DNA of 64,000 nt from the NCBI GenBank assembly GCA_015520045.1, contig WAQW01000045.1, positions 1 to 64,000 on the forward strand, given 5' to 3'. Below, piece by piece: positions 10,136 to 20,846 of this stretch (positions within the stretch are counted from its first letter, which is position 1; each line of letters opens with the position of its first letter). A program made the position numbers and the translations under genes. The DNA is from Thermoplasmata archaeon (GTDB lineage: Archaea > Thermoplasmatota > Thermoplasmata > Thermoplasmatales > Thermoplasmataceae). Below the pieces are notes generated by a model. That model searched no databases and had not been told where the DNA came from. It was given only the letters and a program-made list of their open reading frames with translations.

Positions 10136-10948
10136 ATGATATACGTTGGATGTGCTGGTTGGAGCTATCCCGAATGGAGAGGGATCTTCTACCCTAAAGG
10201 GACCAGCGATCTACTCTCCTTCTACTCAAAAATATTCAATGCAGTTGAGGTAAATACCACATTTTATTCGGTACCGCCTGAAACGATGGTAAAGGGCTGG
10301 CTGAAAAGATCTGAAGATACCAAACCATTTGTTTTCTCTCTTAAACTTCCCGGAGAGATCAGTCATCGCCTTCTCCTCATTGATGTTGACTCCGCTATTT
10401 CGGCCACCTCCACCTTTCTGCATAACATTGCGATGCCGTTCGCGAAGGTCTCACGCCTGGCCGGTGTGTTAATGCAACTACCACCGTTCTTTAGACGAGA
10501 AAATGAGGAGAATTTGCTTTCTTTCCTTTCTAGCGTGGATTGCCGTAGTGTGAGGTGCTTTCTAGAGGTCAGGGATCCGTACTTTCTCAACAACACGGAT
10601 TTCTACCGTAGGGTTCTGGAGTATGGATGGTACGTTGTGACTGTTGACAGCCCGGATGTTCATTTCGAGGGATTGTATCCTGGAGGAGAGTATGGATACA
10701 TCAGGCTCCACGGCAGGAATACAAACCTCTGGTCAAAACCCGATGTTCGGCTGGAAAGGTACAGATACAATTATAATAGCTCTGAACTGAAATATATCGC
10801 CGAAAAGGTTCTCATTTCCAGGACCCGCTTTAAAGATATCTTCATTTTTTTTAATAACCATCCTGTGGGATTCGCTCCCCTTAACGCTATGAAGTTGATG
10901 GAATTCATCGGTCTCGGTACGAGAACGAGACAGAAAACTCTTTACTAG
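10136..10948 (+). CDS. DUF72 family (YecE-like) protein
   Basis: MIYVGCAGWSYPEWRGIFYPKG ... FNAVEVNTTFYSVP. Confidence 0.9.
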   Translation: MIYVGCAGWSYPEWRGIFYPKGTSDLLSFYSKIFNAVEVNTTFYSVPPETMVKGWLKRSEDTKPFVFSLKLPGEISHRLLLIDVDSAISATSTFLHNIAMPFAKVSRLAGVLMQLPPFFRRENEENLLSFLSSVDCRSVRCFLEVRDPYFLNNTDFYRRVLEYGWYVVTVDSPDVHFEGLYPGGEYGYIRLHGRNTNLWSKPDVRLERYRYNYNSSELKYIAEKVLISRTRFKDIFIFFNNHPVGFAPLNAMKLMEFIGLGTRTRQKTLY

Positions 10949-10979
10949 AAAACATATTACTGATGGAAGTAATGGTAAT

Positions 10980-12221
10980 GTGATCCAAGTGATGTTTGGA
11001 CAGTTGTTGAAGATATCCTATAGGGGCAAACTGCTCTCGGGCAGATTTATCAGCGAGGATGGAAACACCATCGTTGTGAAACTTCTCAACGGTTACAATA
11101 TCTCTCTGCCGATGGATAGGGTAGAGATTGAAACCGTGGAGGAAAAAAAGACTGCTTCCGGGAGGGTGGAGGAGCCCCAAGAGGTATTCGGAACGGGTGA
11201 TAAGCAGATTATCATACTCCACACTGGAGGAACCATAGCAAGCAGGGTTGATTACCACACTGGAGCGGTCAGCCCGGTAGAGGATCTCCGGTACCTGATG
11301 CCAGCATTGAAAGATATGGTGAACAGGGTAACCGTTCACTCGAAGGTCATTGAGAATATTCTGAGTGAGAGTATGCTCCCCTCCCACTGGATAAAGATCG
11401 CCCGAGAAATCGGTCGCCACCTCAACAAGTACGATGGTGTGGTGGTTACCCACGGAACCGATACGATGACGTATACCGGTTCTGCCCTTTCCTTTATGTT
11501 CCAGAAACAGGCAGGACCGATAATATTGACAGGTTCCCAGAGGAGCTCTGACAGACCCAGCAGCGATGCTTTCCATAATCTGGAAGGAGCCATAATGGCC
11601 GCATCAACCCCCATAGGGGAGGTGTGTATTTCTTTTCACGCTGGATTGTCGGACAACAGAATAAATATACTGCGTGCCGTTAGGAGCAGAAAGATGCATT
11701 CCACACGAAGGGATGCCATTAGATCGGCCGGAAACGGCATCATAGCACGGTGGAATAACGGTTCTCTGCGGGTCGAGAATATCAGGAAACCGCCCGATAG
11801 TGAGACCATTCTCAGAGATAGGTTAGACGAGCGTGTTGGGATATACTATTTCTCTCCATTGTCCACTCCGGAAGATTTAATCAACGCATCAAACGGAAAG
11901 AGGGCTATTGTCATTATGGCAACGGGGCTCGGGCACATCGGAGACCGGATGATAGATCCCGTGAGAGAGTTAGCAGATACAGGCGTGAAGGTGCTGATCA
12001 GCACCCAGACCATTTTCGGAGCTGTTAATCTCAACGTGTATTCAACTGGCAGACGAATGTTGCAAGCTGGCGCGATTTCAGTTGGGAGGACGCTGCCGGA
12101 GGTGGCTGCCATAAAGGCAATGTGGGCTCTTGCAAACGTGAAAGAAGAACAGTTCGAGAACGTGATGAGAGCAGATTTAAGAGGTGAAAACCCTGAAAGA
12201 GAAACAACCGGACAGGATTAA
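10980..12221 (+). CDS. gatD: Glutamyl-tRNA(Gln) amidotransferase subunit D (asparaginase-like)
   Basis: IIILHTGGTIASRVDYHTGAV, VVTHGTDTMTYTGSALSFM; start may be 10992. Confidence 0.96.
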   Translation: MIQVMFGQLLKISYRGKLLSGRFISEDGNTIVVKLLNGYNISLPMDRVEIETVEEKKTASGRVEEPQEVFGTGDKQIIILHTGGTIASRVDYHTGAVSPVEDLRYLMPALKDMVNRVTVHSKVIENILSESMLPSHWIKIAREIGRHLNKYDGVVVTHGTDTMTYTGSALSFMFQKQAGPIILTGSQRSSDRPSSDAFHNLEGAIMAASTPIGEVCISFHAGLSDNRINILRAVRSRKMHSTRRDAIRSAGNGIIARWNNGSLRVENIRKPPDSETILRDRLDERVGIYYFSPLSTPEDLINASNGKRAIVIMATGLGHIGDRMIDPVRELADTGVKVLISTQTIFGAVNLNVYSTGRRMLQAGAISVGRTLPEVAAIKAMWALANVKEEQFENVMRADLRGENPERETTGQD

Positions 12222-14043
12222 GATCGGGCTGGAGATACATGTGCAGCTCAACACGAATAAACTTTTCTGTGGCTGCAAAGGTGAAACGGGCACAGCCGAA
12301 AAAGGTCGATTCAGCCGCACCCTGTATTCCACTACCGGTGAATTCGGTCTGATCGATCCGGCGGCAATATTTGAGGCATCAAGGGGTAGGGTTTTCAACT
12401 ACGCAATAACGGAAAATTCGTGTTTGGTTGAAATGGACGAAGAACCTCCACATCCCATAAACGAGGATGCTCTGAAGATTGCACTGAGGGTATCTGCAGC
12501 CCTCAAAACAACACTTCTCGACAACATATTCGTGATGAGAAAAATAGTCATCGACGGATCCAACACCACAGGTTTCCAGAGAACAGCCCTTGTGGGTTTC
12601 AATGGTAGTATTTCACTGGGGAAAACAGAAATAGGCATCTCAACTGTTTGCCTCGAGGAGGACTCTGCCAGGAAGATTGAGAGCAATTCAAACGAAACTC
12701 TCTACTCACTCGACAGGTTGGGCATTCCCCTCATTGAGATATCAACAGATCCCGATATAAAGTCAGCTGAGGAGACCATTGAGGTGGCGAAGATGATCGG
12801 CCAGCTGGTTGAATCCACCGGACGCACGAGAAGAGGCGCTGACGCGATAAGACAGGACGTTAACCTCTCTATTGGTTACGGCCGGGTTGAGATTAAAGGT
12901 GTGAGCAAGCTCTCTCAGATCAGGAAGGCCATTAACAGTGAGATTGATAGGCAGGAAAATCTCGCTGTGGCAATATCCACCCTGAGGGATAGGGGATTCT
13001 CAGAAATGCAGGATGTCCAAATGCTGGATATAACTGAAAAATTTGTGGGATGTGGGAGCAGGGTCATAGAAAATGCAATTGCTTCAGGAAGGCGGGTTTA
13101 TGGTTTTCTGCTGCCCTCAATGGCCGGTCTGCTCCGAGCTGGAAAAATGAGAATCGGAAGGGAGATCGCCGATGAGCTGAAACAATACGGAATAAGAGGC
13201 TTCATGCATGGTGATGAACTCCCAGGATACGGAATCGAAAGCGATCTGGTTGATTTTGCAAAAAATGCACTCTCCGTCGGGAAGACAGATTCCTTTGGCA
13301 TTGTTGCCATACGGGCTGAGGAGAGAGATACAGTTAAGAGGGTAGTGAGAGAAAGGATCAACAAGATTATACGTTACGATTTCTCTGAAACCCGTTATGT
13401 GGATGAACGTGGAATAACACATTACCTCAGACCCCTTCCCGGGAGAAACAGGATGTATCCGGAAACAGATATCCCACCATTTACCGTAGGTCCTGAAATG
13501 ATGAGGGAGGTGAAAGGTAATATCCTGAAGCCCTATGCCGAGCAGGTAAATGATCTGGTGAGTCGCTACAGAATATCAAAGCAGGATGCTGAGGCCATTC
13601 TGAAAGAGGGGCTTACGGGCTCCTTCGCACGCCTGGCGGATATTGTTGAGGGCAGACTCGCAGCGAGGATTTTGATCCACACAGTGCCCAGGCTTTCCAG
13701 GGATTTTAGTATCAGTATTGAGCCCGATGTTCTCCTCAGGCTCCTTTCTCTTCTCGCCAAAAGGGGGTGGGAGCGCTATTCACTTGAACCCTCCATCATT
13801 AAGATGCACAGAGAGGGGATGACTCCCGAGGAGGTTATCCAGGATCCTGCCATCAGGCCTCTCACAGAGGAAGAGTTGAGGGATCTTGTTGGCAGGATGA
13901 TTTCCAGCATGAGAGATCTCAGTGAGAAACACCTCATAAATGAGATCAGAAGATCCCAGGAAAGGCCTTTCGACCCCTCTCTCGTAATTCAGATATACAG
14001 AGATCTCAAAAAATCATCGGCGGATAATCGTTCATTCCGGTAA
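12184..14043 (+). CDS. gatE: Glutamyl-tRNA(Gln) amidotransferase subunit E
   Basis: KIGLEIHVQLNTNKLFCGC, RRGADAIRQDVNLSI, PLPGRNRMYPETDIPP. Confidence 0.97.
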   Translation: MKTLKEKQPDRIKIGLEIHVQLNTNKLFCGCKGETGTAEKGRFSRTLYSTTGEFGLIDPAAIFEASRGRVFNYAITENSCLVEMDEEPPHPINEDALKIALRVSAALKTTLLDNIFVMRKIVIDGSNTTGFQRTALVGFNGSISLGKTEIGISTVCLEEDSARKIESNSNETLYSLDRLGIPLIEISTDPDIKSAEETIEVAKMIGQLVESTGRTRRGADAIRQDVNLSIGYGRVEIKGVSKLSQIRKAINSEIDRQENLAVAISTLRDRGFSEMQDVQMLDITEKFVGCGSRVIENAIASGRRVYGFLLPSMAGLLRAGKMRIGREIADELKQYGIRGFMHGDELPGYGIESDLVDFAKNALSVGKTDSFGIVAIRAEERDTVKRVVRERINKIIRYDFSETRYVDERGITHYLRPLPGRNRMYPETDIPPFTVGPEMMREVKGNILKPYAEQVNDLVSRYRISKQDAEAILKEGLTGSFARLADIVEGRLAARILIHTVPRLSRDFSISIEPDVLLRLLSLLAKRGWERYSLEPSIIKMHREGMTPEEVIQDPAIRPLTEEELRDLVGRMISSMRDLSEKHLINEIRRSQERPFDPSLVIQIYRDLKKSSADNRSFR

Positions 14044-14188
14044 CAAGAACGTTGCTCACACCGTTTTGAGGCGGTCGAATAAGTCGATATCGATGTAGTC
14101 GATGATGCATTTAATAAAATTTATCCCTTATTTATACTAACTTTAAAAACTTTTAAAATATGGTAAATATTAGATTCGCCTGCAATCG

Positions 14189-14197
14189 TTATATATT
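14189..14197 (+). promoter_or_regulatory. Candidate archaeal TATA box for nuo cluster
   Basis: ttatatatt about 20-25 nt upstream of nuoA ATG (14216), suggesting a leaderless transcript; AT-rich upstream. Confidence 0.45.
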
Positions 14198-14215
14198 CCG
14201 CTGCAATTCCCAAAT

Positions 14216-14653
14216 ATGTATTACGGGTATCTCCCGTTGGCAATAGCTCTTATCCTGCTTATGATTGCCCTCGCAGGTGTTTTTGCCTTATTGCCCAGCC
14301 TCGGGGCAAGGCGTTATGACCATGATTCCAAGCCGACATTAAAAATAAAAGATATCATAAGGAACATGGCTGACTCTGTTAACCCGCCGGTGAGGGACAG
14401 ATCTTATACCGAACCATATGAATCTGGAGAGGTGGCGAAGGGGGAGTTTGGATTTCATCTAAACGTGCAGTACTACGTTGTTATTCTTCTCTTTGTTGTC
14501 TTTGATATAGATATGATTCTTCTGTTCCCCTGGGCCTTCAACTTCTACAACCTCGGGCTCTCTGCCTTCCTCGAAACGATCCTCTTTCTTCTCATGCCTC
14601 TTTTCATAGTCTATTACGCCTTCAAAGAAGGGTACATGAGGTGGCTCAGGTGA
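14216..14653 (+). CDS. nuoA: NADH-quinone oxidoreductase-like subunit A
   Basis: Three-TM protein with EPYESG and [12 protein letters not shown] motifs. Confidence 0.95.
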   Translation: MYYGYLPLAIALILLMIALAGVFALLPSLGARRYDHDSKPTLKIKDIIRNMADSVNPPVRDRSYTEPYESGEVAKGEFGFHLNVQYYVVILLFVVFDIDMILLFPWAFNFYNLGLSAFLETILFLLMPLFIVYYAFKEGYMRWLR

Positions 14654-15117
14654 CGAAAACCGGAGAATTGGGAATAGTAACAACAAAACTGGATGAGGCG
14701 ATGAAGTGGGGAAGAAGCAATTCTCTCTGGCCCCTTACGTTTGGTCTTGCCTGCTGTGCTATCGAGATGATGGCCGTTCAGGCTTCACATGCTGATGTCT
14801 CCAGATTTGGAAGTGAGATATTCAGAGCCTCACCGAGACAGGCTGATCTGATGATCGTTGCCGGTACCGTAACAAAGAAGATGGCCCCGAGGGTCCGGCG
14901 GCTGTATGATGAGATGCCATATCCAAAGTACGTAATTGCCATGGGTGCGTGTGTTATCCAGGGTGGACCGTATGCCCGTGGGTATTCTGTTGTACTTGGT
15001 GTTGACCGTGTGATACCGGTTGATGTCTATGTCCCGGGTTGCCCTCCCACTCCAGAGGCTCTTCAGTTTGGGTTAATCACTCTCCAGAAAAAGATCAGGG
15101 GTGAAACAAACAGGTGA
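14641..15117 (+). CDS. nuoB: Complex I subunit B
   Basis: [45 protein letters not shown]. Confidence 0.97.
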   Translation: MAQVTKTGELGIVTTKLDEAMKWGRSNSLWPLTFGLACCAIEMMAVQASHADVSRFGSEIFRASPRQADLMIVAGTVTKKMAPRVRRLYDEMPYPKYVIAMGACVIQGGPYARGYSVVLGVDRVIPVDVYVPGCPPTPEALQFGLITLQKKIRGETNR

Positions 15118-15608
15118 TGTCTATGGAGGATACAGAAGATAAACAGAAGACCTTCATGGGAAAGGAATACACCCTGGGAAAGGACGGTAGGAAGATCATT
15201 TTCCTTACAAAGGATGAGTTTCTTCCTTTCATGAAACGCCTTAAGGAGAGCGGATTTTCACACCTCTCACTCATAACCGGCGTTGATAGGCGTGATTACA
15301 TTGAGGTTGTATATCACCTCCACTCGATTTCAACCAACGAGATCGTCGTTATAAAGGTCAAAACGAAGGATTCCAGAGTCCCGAGTGTTACCTCTTTGTG
15401 GAGCAGCGCAGACTGGGATGAAAGAGAACAATACGATATGATGGGCATCATCTTTGAGGGGCATCCAAATCTCAAACGTATCCTTCTTCCCGAGGGGTGG
15501 ATCGGGCATCCGCTGAGAAAAAATTATGATATGGATACTCCGCAGTATGTCAACATGGATGAGGATGGAGAAGATTATGTCACCTTCGATTCGGGGGATG
15601 GTTGGTGA
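15114..15608 (+). CDS. nuoC: Complex I subunit C
   Basis: [42 protein letters not shown]. Confidence 0.95.
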   Translation: MMSMEDTEDKQKTFMGKEYTLGKDGRKIIFLTKDEFLPFMKRLKESGFSHLSLITGVDRRDYIEVVYHLHSISTNEIVVIKVKTKDSRVPSVTSLWSSADWDEREQYDMMGIIFEGHPNLKRILLPEGWIGHPLRKNYDMDTPQYVNMDEDGEDYVTFDSGDGW

Positions 15609-16717
15609 TGGATTCATCAGGGTGGACTGAACTCAATATTGGACCTCAACACCCATCCACACATGGCGTTCTCAGATTGAAAGTCAAGCTTGATGGTGAG
15701 ATCATAAAGGATGTGGAGCCCGTAATTGGATACCTTCACAGAAACGCCGAAAAATTATGTGAGATGTCATATTATTGTGATAACCTGATCTATTTCGATC
15801 GCCTCGACTACGTTGCCTCCATGATTATGGAGTCGGGCTTCCTTGAAGCTGCCGAGAAAGTCCTGGATATTGAAGTCCCGGAGAGGGCGAAGTGGATTCG
15901 TGTGATAATGTCAGAGCTCAGCAGAATAGCATCTCATCTGGTCTGGGCTGGTGCCTTCGGCCTGGATCTCGGTATGCTCACGCCTTTCTTCTACTGTTTT
16001 ATCCAGAGAGAAAAGATCCTCAACATTTTCACAGAAGTATGCGGTTCCAGGCAGCAGACCAATTATATGAGCATTGGAGGGGTTTATCAGGACCTCCAGG
16101 AGGAGACCATAACCCACATATGGGAATTTCTCAAACAGTTTCCTGAGAAACTCGAGGAGATTTACAAACTTTTCATAAAGAACGACATATTCTTTTCCCG
16201 AACCAAGGATATAGGATACCTACCCAAGGATGTTGCGATTGATTACGGTGTCACGGGGCCCATGCTCCGTGCTTCCGGAGTCCCTTATGATGTTAGAAAA
16301 GACGAGCCATACCTGACCTATGACAAGGTGAATTTCGACGTTCCGGTTTCACAGAAGGGGGACGTTCTCGCGCGGTTCGTGGTAAGATTCGAAGAGATGA
16401 GACAGTCTGCAAGAATCGTCAAGCAGGCTCTCGAGAAGCTCCCTGATGGCCCCTATTTCAACCCCAAGGGAAAAAAGTCGCTGATGATAAGGGTGAGGGG
16501 CAACGGTGAGGCTTACTCACGTGTTGAGTCCAGCAAGGGAGAGCTTGGCACATATATTGTCGCCGATGGAAGTGTGAGGCCGTACCGGGTCAGAATTAGG
16601 AGCCCCACGTTCAAGAATCTATCAGTTCTACCTGTTCTGGCAAAGGATACCATGATCGCCGATCTTGTCTCGATATCCGGCTCTATTGATCTTGTCTTTG
16701 GGGAGGTGGATAGATGA
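15608..16717 (+). CDS. nuoD: Complex I subunit D
   Basis: NIGPQHPSTHGVLRLKVKLDGE ... HRNAEKL. Confidence 0.97.
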   Translation: MDSSGWTELNIGPQHPSTHGVLRLKVKLDGEIIKDVEPVIGYLHRNAEKLCEMSYYCDNLIYFDRLDYVASMIMESGFLEAAEKVLDIEVPERAKWIRVIMSELSRIASHLVWAGAFGLDLGMLTPFFYCFIQREKILNIFTEVCGSRQQTNYMSIGGVYQDLQEETITHIWEFLKQFPEKLEEIYKLFIKNDIFFSRTKDIGYLPKDVAIDYGVTGPMLRASGVPYDVRKDEPYLTYDKVNFDVPVSQKGDVLARFVVRFEEMRQSARIVKQALEKLPDGPYFNPKGKKSLMIRVRGNGEAYSRVESSKGELGTYIVADGSVRPYRVRIRSPTFKNLSVLPVLAKDTMIADLVSISGSIDLVFGEVDR

Positions 16718-17754
16718 GCCTTCTCACGGTTTTCCAGAGCTGGTTCAGCCCTCTCGGGCATTTCTGGTCGTATGCCATTGCGTACTTTCTTGAAGCAGTC
16801 GTTGGCCTCATTCTTGCTGCCCTGAGCCTCATAATCATGATTTACCTCTTCAGAAAATACATGGCGAGGCTCCAGAGGCGTATCGGACCAAACAGAGTGG
16901 GAAAGTATGGCCTTCTGCAGCTGATAGCCGATGCAATGAAATTGATGGGAAAAGAGGTTATATTTCCAGCCAGGCGGGATGACCTTCCCTACAGAGTTGC
17001 GCCCCTTCTTGTGATTTTCGGCCTTTTTGCTGCGTTCTTCATCATACCATATGGAAACATTCCTTATTTTGGCAGCCTCACGATATCACACAGCGATGTG
17101 ACCGTGATCCTCCTTTTTGCTTTCATGGCTATAATGCCCATCGGGGAAGTCCTTGCCGGTATCAGTTCCAAAAACAAATACTCTCTGACCGGTGCTATGA
17201 GGGCCGTTGCGAAGGATATTTCGTTTGAGGTCCCGATGATGCTTTCCATTATAGCGGTCGTGCTTATGAGTTCTGCCAGAACCGCAAATGCTCTTAATCT
17301 GCAGTCCATCATCACATCACAGGTTATTCCTTACGGCATTCTGGAGCCACTCGGAATCTTCGTCTTTTTCGTTGCAACCGTTGCGAGGGCTTCGCACACA
17401 CCATTCGATCTCGGAGAGAGTGAGAGTGAGCTCGTTTCAGGTTTCTCGACGGAATACACGGGCCTCAGGTTCGGACTCTTCTACATGGGCCTCTTTGGAA
17501 GCATTTTCCTCGGATCTCTGATACTCAGCGTATTCTATCTCGGAGGTTATCATGGTCCGTTTGCCGGTTCAATAGGCTGGGTGTGGCTCATGGTCAGGGC
17601 ATTCATACTTGTTCTCATATTCTTCACCGTGTGGCTCGCCATGCCGAGAATCAGAATTGACAAATTTATGGATCTGGGCTGGAAATATCTCCTCCCGATA
17701 TCGTTCATAAATCTGGTTATTTCAGGCGTGTTGACTTTAGGATTTGGGTGGTAA
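16714..17754 (+). CDS. nuoH: Complex I subunit H
   Basis: RRIGPNRVGKYGLLQLIADAMKLMGKE. Confidence 0.97.
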   Translation: MSLLTVFQSWFSPLGHFWSYAIAYFLEAVVGLILAALSLIIMIYLFRKYMARLQRRIGPNRVGKYGLLQLIADAMKLMGKEVIFPARRDDLPYRVAPLLVIFGLFAAFFIIPYGNIPYFGSLTISHSDVTVILLFAFMAIMPIGEVLAGISSKNKYSLTGAMRAVAKDISFEVPMMLSIIAVVLMSSARTANALNLQSIITSQVIPYGILEPLGIFVFFVATVARASHTPFDLGESESELVSGFSTEYTGLRFGLFYMGLFGSIFLGSLILSVFYLGGYHGPFAGSIGWVWLMVRAFILVLIFFTVWLAMPRIRIDKFMDLGWKYLLPISFINLVISGVLTLGFGW

Positions 17755-17756
17755 TA

Positions 17757-18200
17757 ATGGCAAATGTAAAAGAAGTTGAGGAACCAAAAAAACCTGTTCC
17801 GGTCTTCAGCATGATACGAGGAATGGGTATGCTGGGAAAGAATCTTCTCAGAAAACCCGTGACGATTCAGTATCCTGAACAGATGCCCTACATCCCGGAA
17901 AGATTCAGGTTCAGAATATTCCTGACACTGGATTCCTGCGTTGGCTGCACGCTCTGTGAACAGGTTTGCCCGAATGGTTCCATAAAGATGGAACACCTCG
18001 ATAGGGAAAATCCCCACAACAAGAGGAAGATATACCCGGGAGTGAATTTCGGTACATGCACGGTGTGCAGAAACTGTGAAGAGATCTGTCCAACTCATGC
18101 CATTTACCTCTCACACGAATTTCAGACATCCAGAACCAAGAACAGTTTCTATTATTCGCCAGAGGAGCTCTCCAAACCTGAGCATGAGGTATTGAAATGA
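17757..18200 (+). CDS. nuoI: Complex I subunit I (2x 4Fe-4S ferredoxin)
   Basis: CVGCTLCEQVCP and CTVCRNCEEICP motifs. Confidence 0.96.
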   Translation: MANVKEVEEPKKPVPVFSMIRGMGMLGKNLLRKPVTIQYPEQMPYIPERFRFRIFLTLDSCVGCTLCEQVCPNGSIKMEHLDRENPHNKRKIYPGVNFGTCTVCRNCEEICPTHAIYLSHEFQTSRTKNSFYYSPEELSKPEHEVLK

Positions 18201-18451
18201 TATTCATATTCACAATCATAGTGCTGATATTTTCTGTTTTTCTGATAGTCTTCTCAGCTCTCTCTGTGAGATCAAGGAATCTTGTCCACGGGGCTGTATG
18301 GCTAATGCTCTTCATGTTCAGTATGGCGGGTCTTTTTGTTTATCTGGGAACGGATTTTGTGGCCAGTATTGAACTTCTGGTGTATGTTGGTGCAGTTATT
18401 ACTCTACTGGTGTTCACCCTGATGCTCACAGGAGGTAAGGAAATTGAATAA
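18197..18451 (+). CDS. nuoJ1: Complex I subunit J, N-terminal half
   Basis: NLVHGAVWLMLFMFSMAGLFVYLGTDFVASIELLVYVGAVITLLVFTLML. Confidence 0.9.
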   Translation: MIFIFTIIVLIFSVFLIVFSALSVRSRNLVHGAVWLMLFMFSMAGLFVYLGTDFVASIELLVYVGAVITLLVFTLMLTGGKEIE

Positions 18452-18659
18452 AGGTGCGATAGTTGTATCCCTGGGAATCTTCTTTATGGTTTTTGCGACC
18501 CTCATCATTGATGCAGGCCAAACGTTCACACCGGTGAGGCAGAACATCACCTCCATCAGCAACTACTTTTTCTACACTTACATCGTTCCCTTCGAGCTGC
18601 TTTCTCTCATAATTGTCGGAGGTATCATTGGAATGCTGTACATAGCGGGGAGGGAATGA
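18444..18659 (+). CDS. nuoJ2: Complex I subunit J, C-terminal half
   Basis: Membrane protein between nuoJ1 and nuoK: TYIVPFELLSLIIVGGIIGMLYIAGRE. Confidence 0.8.
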   Translation: MNKGAIVVSLGIFFMVFATLIIDAGQTFTPVRQNITSISNYFFYTYIVPFELLSLIIVGGIIGMLYIAGRE

Positions 18660-18660
18660 A

Positions 18661-18954
18661 ATGAACATCGTTATTGTTAATCTTCTTGCACTCATACTGT
18701 TCGTGATAGGGCTTTACGGTGTTATGACCTCTAAAGTGGGTATAAAAATGCTGTTCTCCATTGAGATAATGATCAATAGTGCTATCCTCAGTTTGATCGC
18801 CGTTGCCGGTGTGTCAATGCAGCCAATAGTTCTGGCCCTATTTGCCATAGCTATTGCGGTTGTTGAATCTGCTGTAGGTATAAGTCTTCTCGTAGCTCTG
18901 AAGAGGATCTATGGTGAGGTTAACATAACGCTGCTTGGAGAGTTGAGGGGGTAA
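18661..18954 (+). CDS. nuoK: Complex I subunit K
   Basis: Three-TM protein with MLFSIEIMINSAILSLIA, AIAVVESAVGISLLVALKRIYG. Confidence 0.93.
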   Translation: MNIVIVNLLALILFVIGLYGVMTSKVGIKMLFSIEIMINSAILSLIAVAGVSMQPIVLALFAIAIAVVESAVGISLLVALKRIYGEVNITLLGELRG

Positions 18955-18959
18955 TCTGA

Positions 18960-20846
18960 ATGCTCGATCTTGGCTGGTTTATATTTTTGTCACCATTTTT
19001 CGGCTTCATTCTCATTCTGCTGTTCGGGAGATTTAACAGGCACCTGCCCGCCATAATTAGCTCAGCATCGATACTGGTAGCGTTCCTCATATCGGCAAAA
19101 ATCTTCCTTGGACTGGGAAGTGGGACGGTGTACCAGAGCTACACCTGGTTCTATGGGATCCATTATGGCATCTTCATCGACCATCTCTCCATAGCCATGG
19201 CGCTTATGGTCTCATTCGTTTCTCTCATGATCCATCTCTTTGCCTCGTACTACATGGGAAGGGACCCCAACAAACATGTTTACTTTGCTGAGACTGCACT
19301 CTTCACCGCCGGAATGCTCGGGCTCGTTGTAGCTTCTAACCTGGTCATATTCTTCCTCTTCTGGGAGCTTGTGGGTCTGTGTTCATACCTTCTCATCGGT
19401 TTCTGGTTCTTCAAGCCGAACGCCAGCGCAGCAGCCAAAAAGGCATTCATCGTTACTAGGGTCGGAGATATGCTCTTTCTCGTTGGGATGGCCCTGCTTT
19501 ACACCTATCTTTCACCTTACACATCCCATCCACTCAGCATTCCCTACCTGATCAGCCAGAGCAATATTTCAACCATTGTTGCAGAAATTGGTAGATATAG
19601 GCTCGGGCTTGTGGCAGTTCTTCTCCTGGGAGGAGCTGTCGGCAAATCGTCCCAGTTTCCACTGCACGTCTGGATTCCAGACGCAATGGAAGGCCCAACG
19701 ACCGTATCTGCCCTCATACATGCTGCCACCATGGTCACCGCAGGTGTTTATCTCGTGGCACGTGTTTTCCCCATATTCCTGGATTCAGCAAGCTTCTCCA
19801 TTTACCTCGTGCTCATAATAGGATCTTTCACGGCACTCTACGCCGGCACGCTTGGAATAATTGTGAATGATGTTAAACGGGTGCTCGCTTATTCCACGAT
19901 CAGCCAGCTTGGTTACATGATGGCCGCACTTGGTCTGGGATCGCTGATAGGGATGAGTGCGGTTCCGTTTTCAATCTACCACCTGATGGTACATGCCTTC
20001 TTCAAGGCGACCTTATTTATGGCCGCGGGAGCAATTCTGATATCACTGATGGATCTGAGGGACATCAAAAAGATGGGGGGATTATGGAAGAGAATGCCCT
20101 TCACGGTGAGTTTGATGTTCATTGGAAGCCTCACTCTCGCTGGTATTCCGCCTACCGCGGGATTCTTTTCCAAAGGAGAGATTGTTAGTGCTTCGTATGC
20201 ATACTTCCTGCATTACAAGACCATTGCATCCCTTGCCCCCTACCTGTTTGTCCTGTTCGGCGAGTTCTTCACCGCGCTTTACACCTTCAGAATGTTTTTC
20301 CTTGTAGCCATAGGAAGACCGAGATCATACCTTGCTGAACACGCGAGAGAAGCGCCAATATGGGCTCTTCTACCGGTTGCTGCTCTTGCCGTACTCTCAA
20401 TAATATTTGGATTATTTCAGCATGGGTTCTACTCTTATTTCGTACCGTCCTTTTTTGTTGTTGCCATTCCGCCGCTATTTGACTGGTTGCCCCTAATTTT
20501 TGCTCTGGTTGGGATTGCCGTGGCATACCTTTTCTTCGGAACGAACAGATGGAAATCGATGAAGATAGCCAGGAATCCATTCTACAGGTTGCTAAAGAAC
20601 AAGTATTACCTGGATTTCCTTTTCACAAACATCATTGCTGAGAGAGTTATCCATCCCCTGAGTTCTGCCTTCGGAAGATTCGAAAGAGGGTATAATACCT
20701 CTAATGAGAAATTTGGTCAGAGCGTTGTCTCCCTTGGAGATACTTTCCGCAGGCTACAGACCGGTGTTGTGGAGAATTATCTAACATTCATTGTGGCTGG
20801 CATATCGGTGATACTGATCATCGTTCTGTTTCTGGGGGGATTGTGA
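18960..20846 (+). CDS. nuoL: Complex I subunit L
   Basis: FFLFWELVGLCSYLLIGFW, KSSQFPLHVWIPDAMEGPTTVSALIHAATMVTAGVYL. Confidence 0.97.
   Translation: MLDLGWFIFLSPFFGFILILLFGRFNRHLPAIISSASILVAFLISAKIFLGLGSGTVYQSYTWFYGIHYGIFIDHLSIAMALMVSFVSLMIHLFASYYMGRDPNKHVYFAETALFTAGMLGLVVASNLVIFFLFWELVGLCSYLLIGFWFFKPNASAAAKKAFIVTRVGDMLFLVGMALLYTYLSPYTSHPLSIPYLISQSNISTIVAEIGRYRLGLVAVLLLGGAVGKSSQFPLHVWIPDAMEGPTTVSALIHAATMVTAGVYLVARVFPIFLDSASFSIYLVLIIGSFTALYAGTLGIIVNDVKRVLAYSTISQLGYMMAALGLGSLIGMSAVPFSIYHLMVHAFFKATLFMAAGAILISLMDLRDIKKMGGLWKRMPFTVSLMFIGSLTLAGIPPTAGFFSKGEIVSASYAYFLHYKTIASLAPYLFVLFGEFFTALYTFRMFFLVAIGRPRSYLAEHAREAPIWALLPVAALAVLSIIFGLFQHGFYSYFVPSFFVVAIPPLFDWLPLIFALVGIAVAYLFFGTNRWKSMKIARNPFYRLLKNKYYLDFLFTNIIAERVIHPLSSAFGRFERGYNTSNEKFGQSVVSLGDTFRRLQTGVVENYLTFIVAGISVILIIVLFLGGL

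Noticed and set aside
10905-11576. 223-aa minus-strand ORF
   Set aside because: Antisense to gatD.
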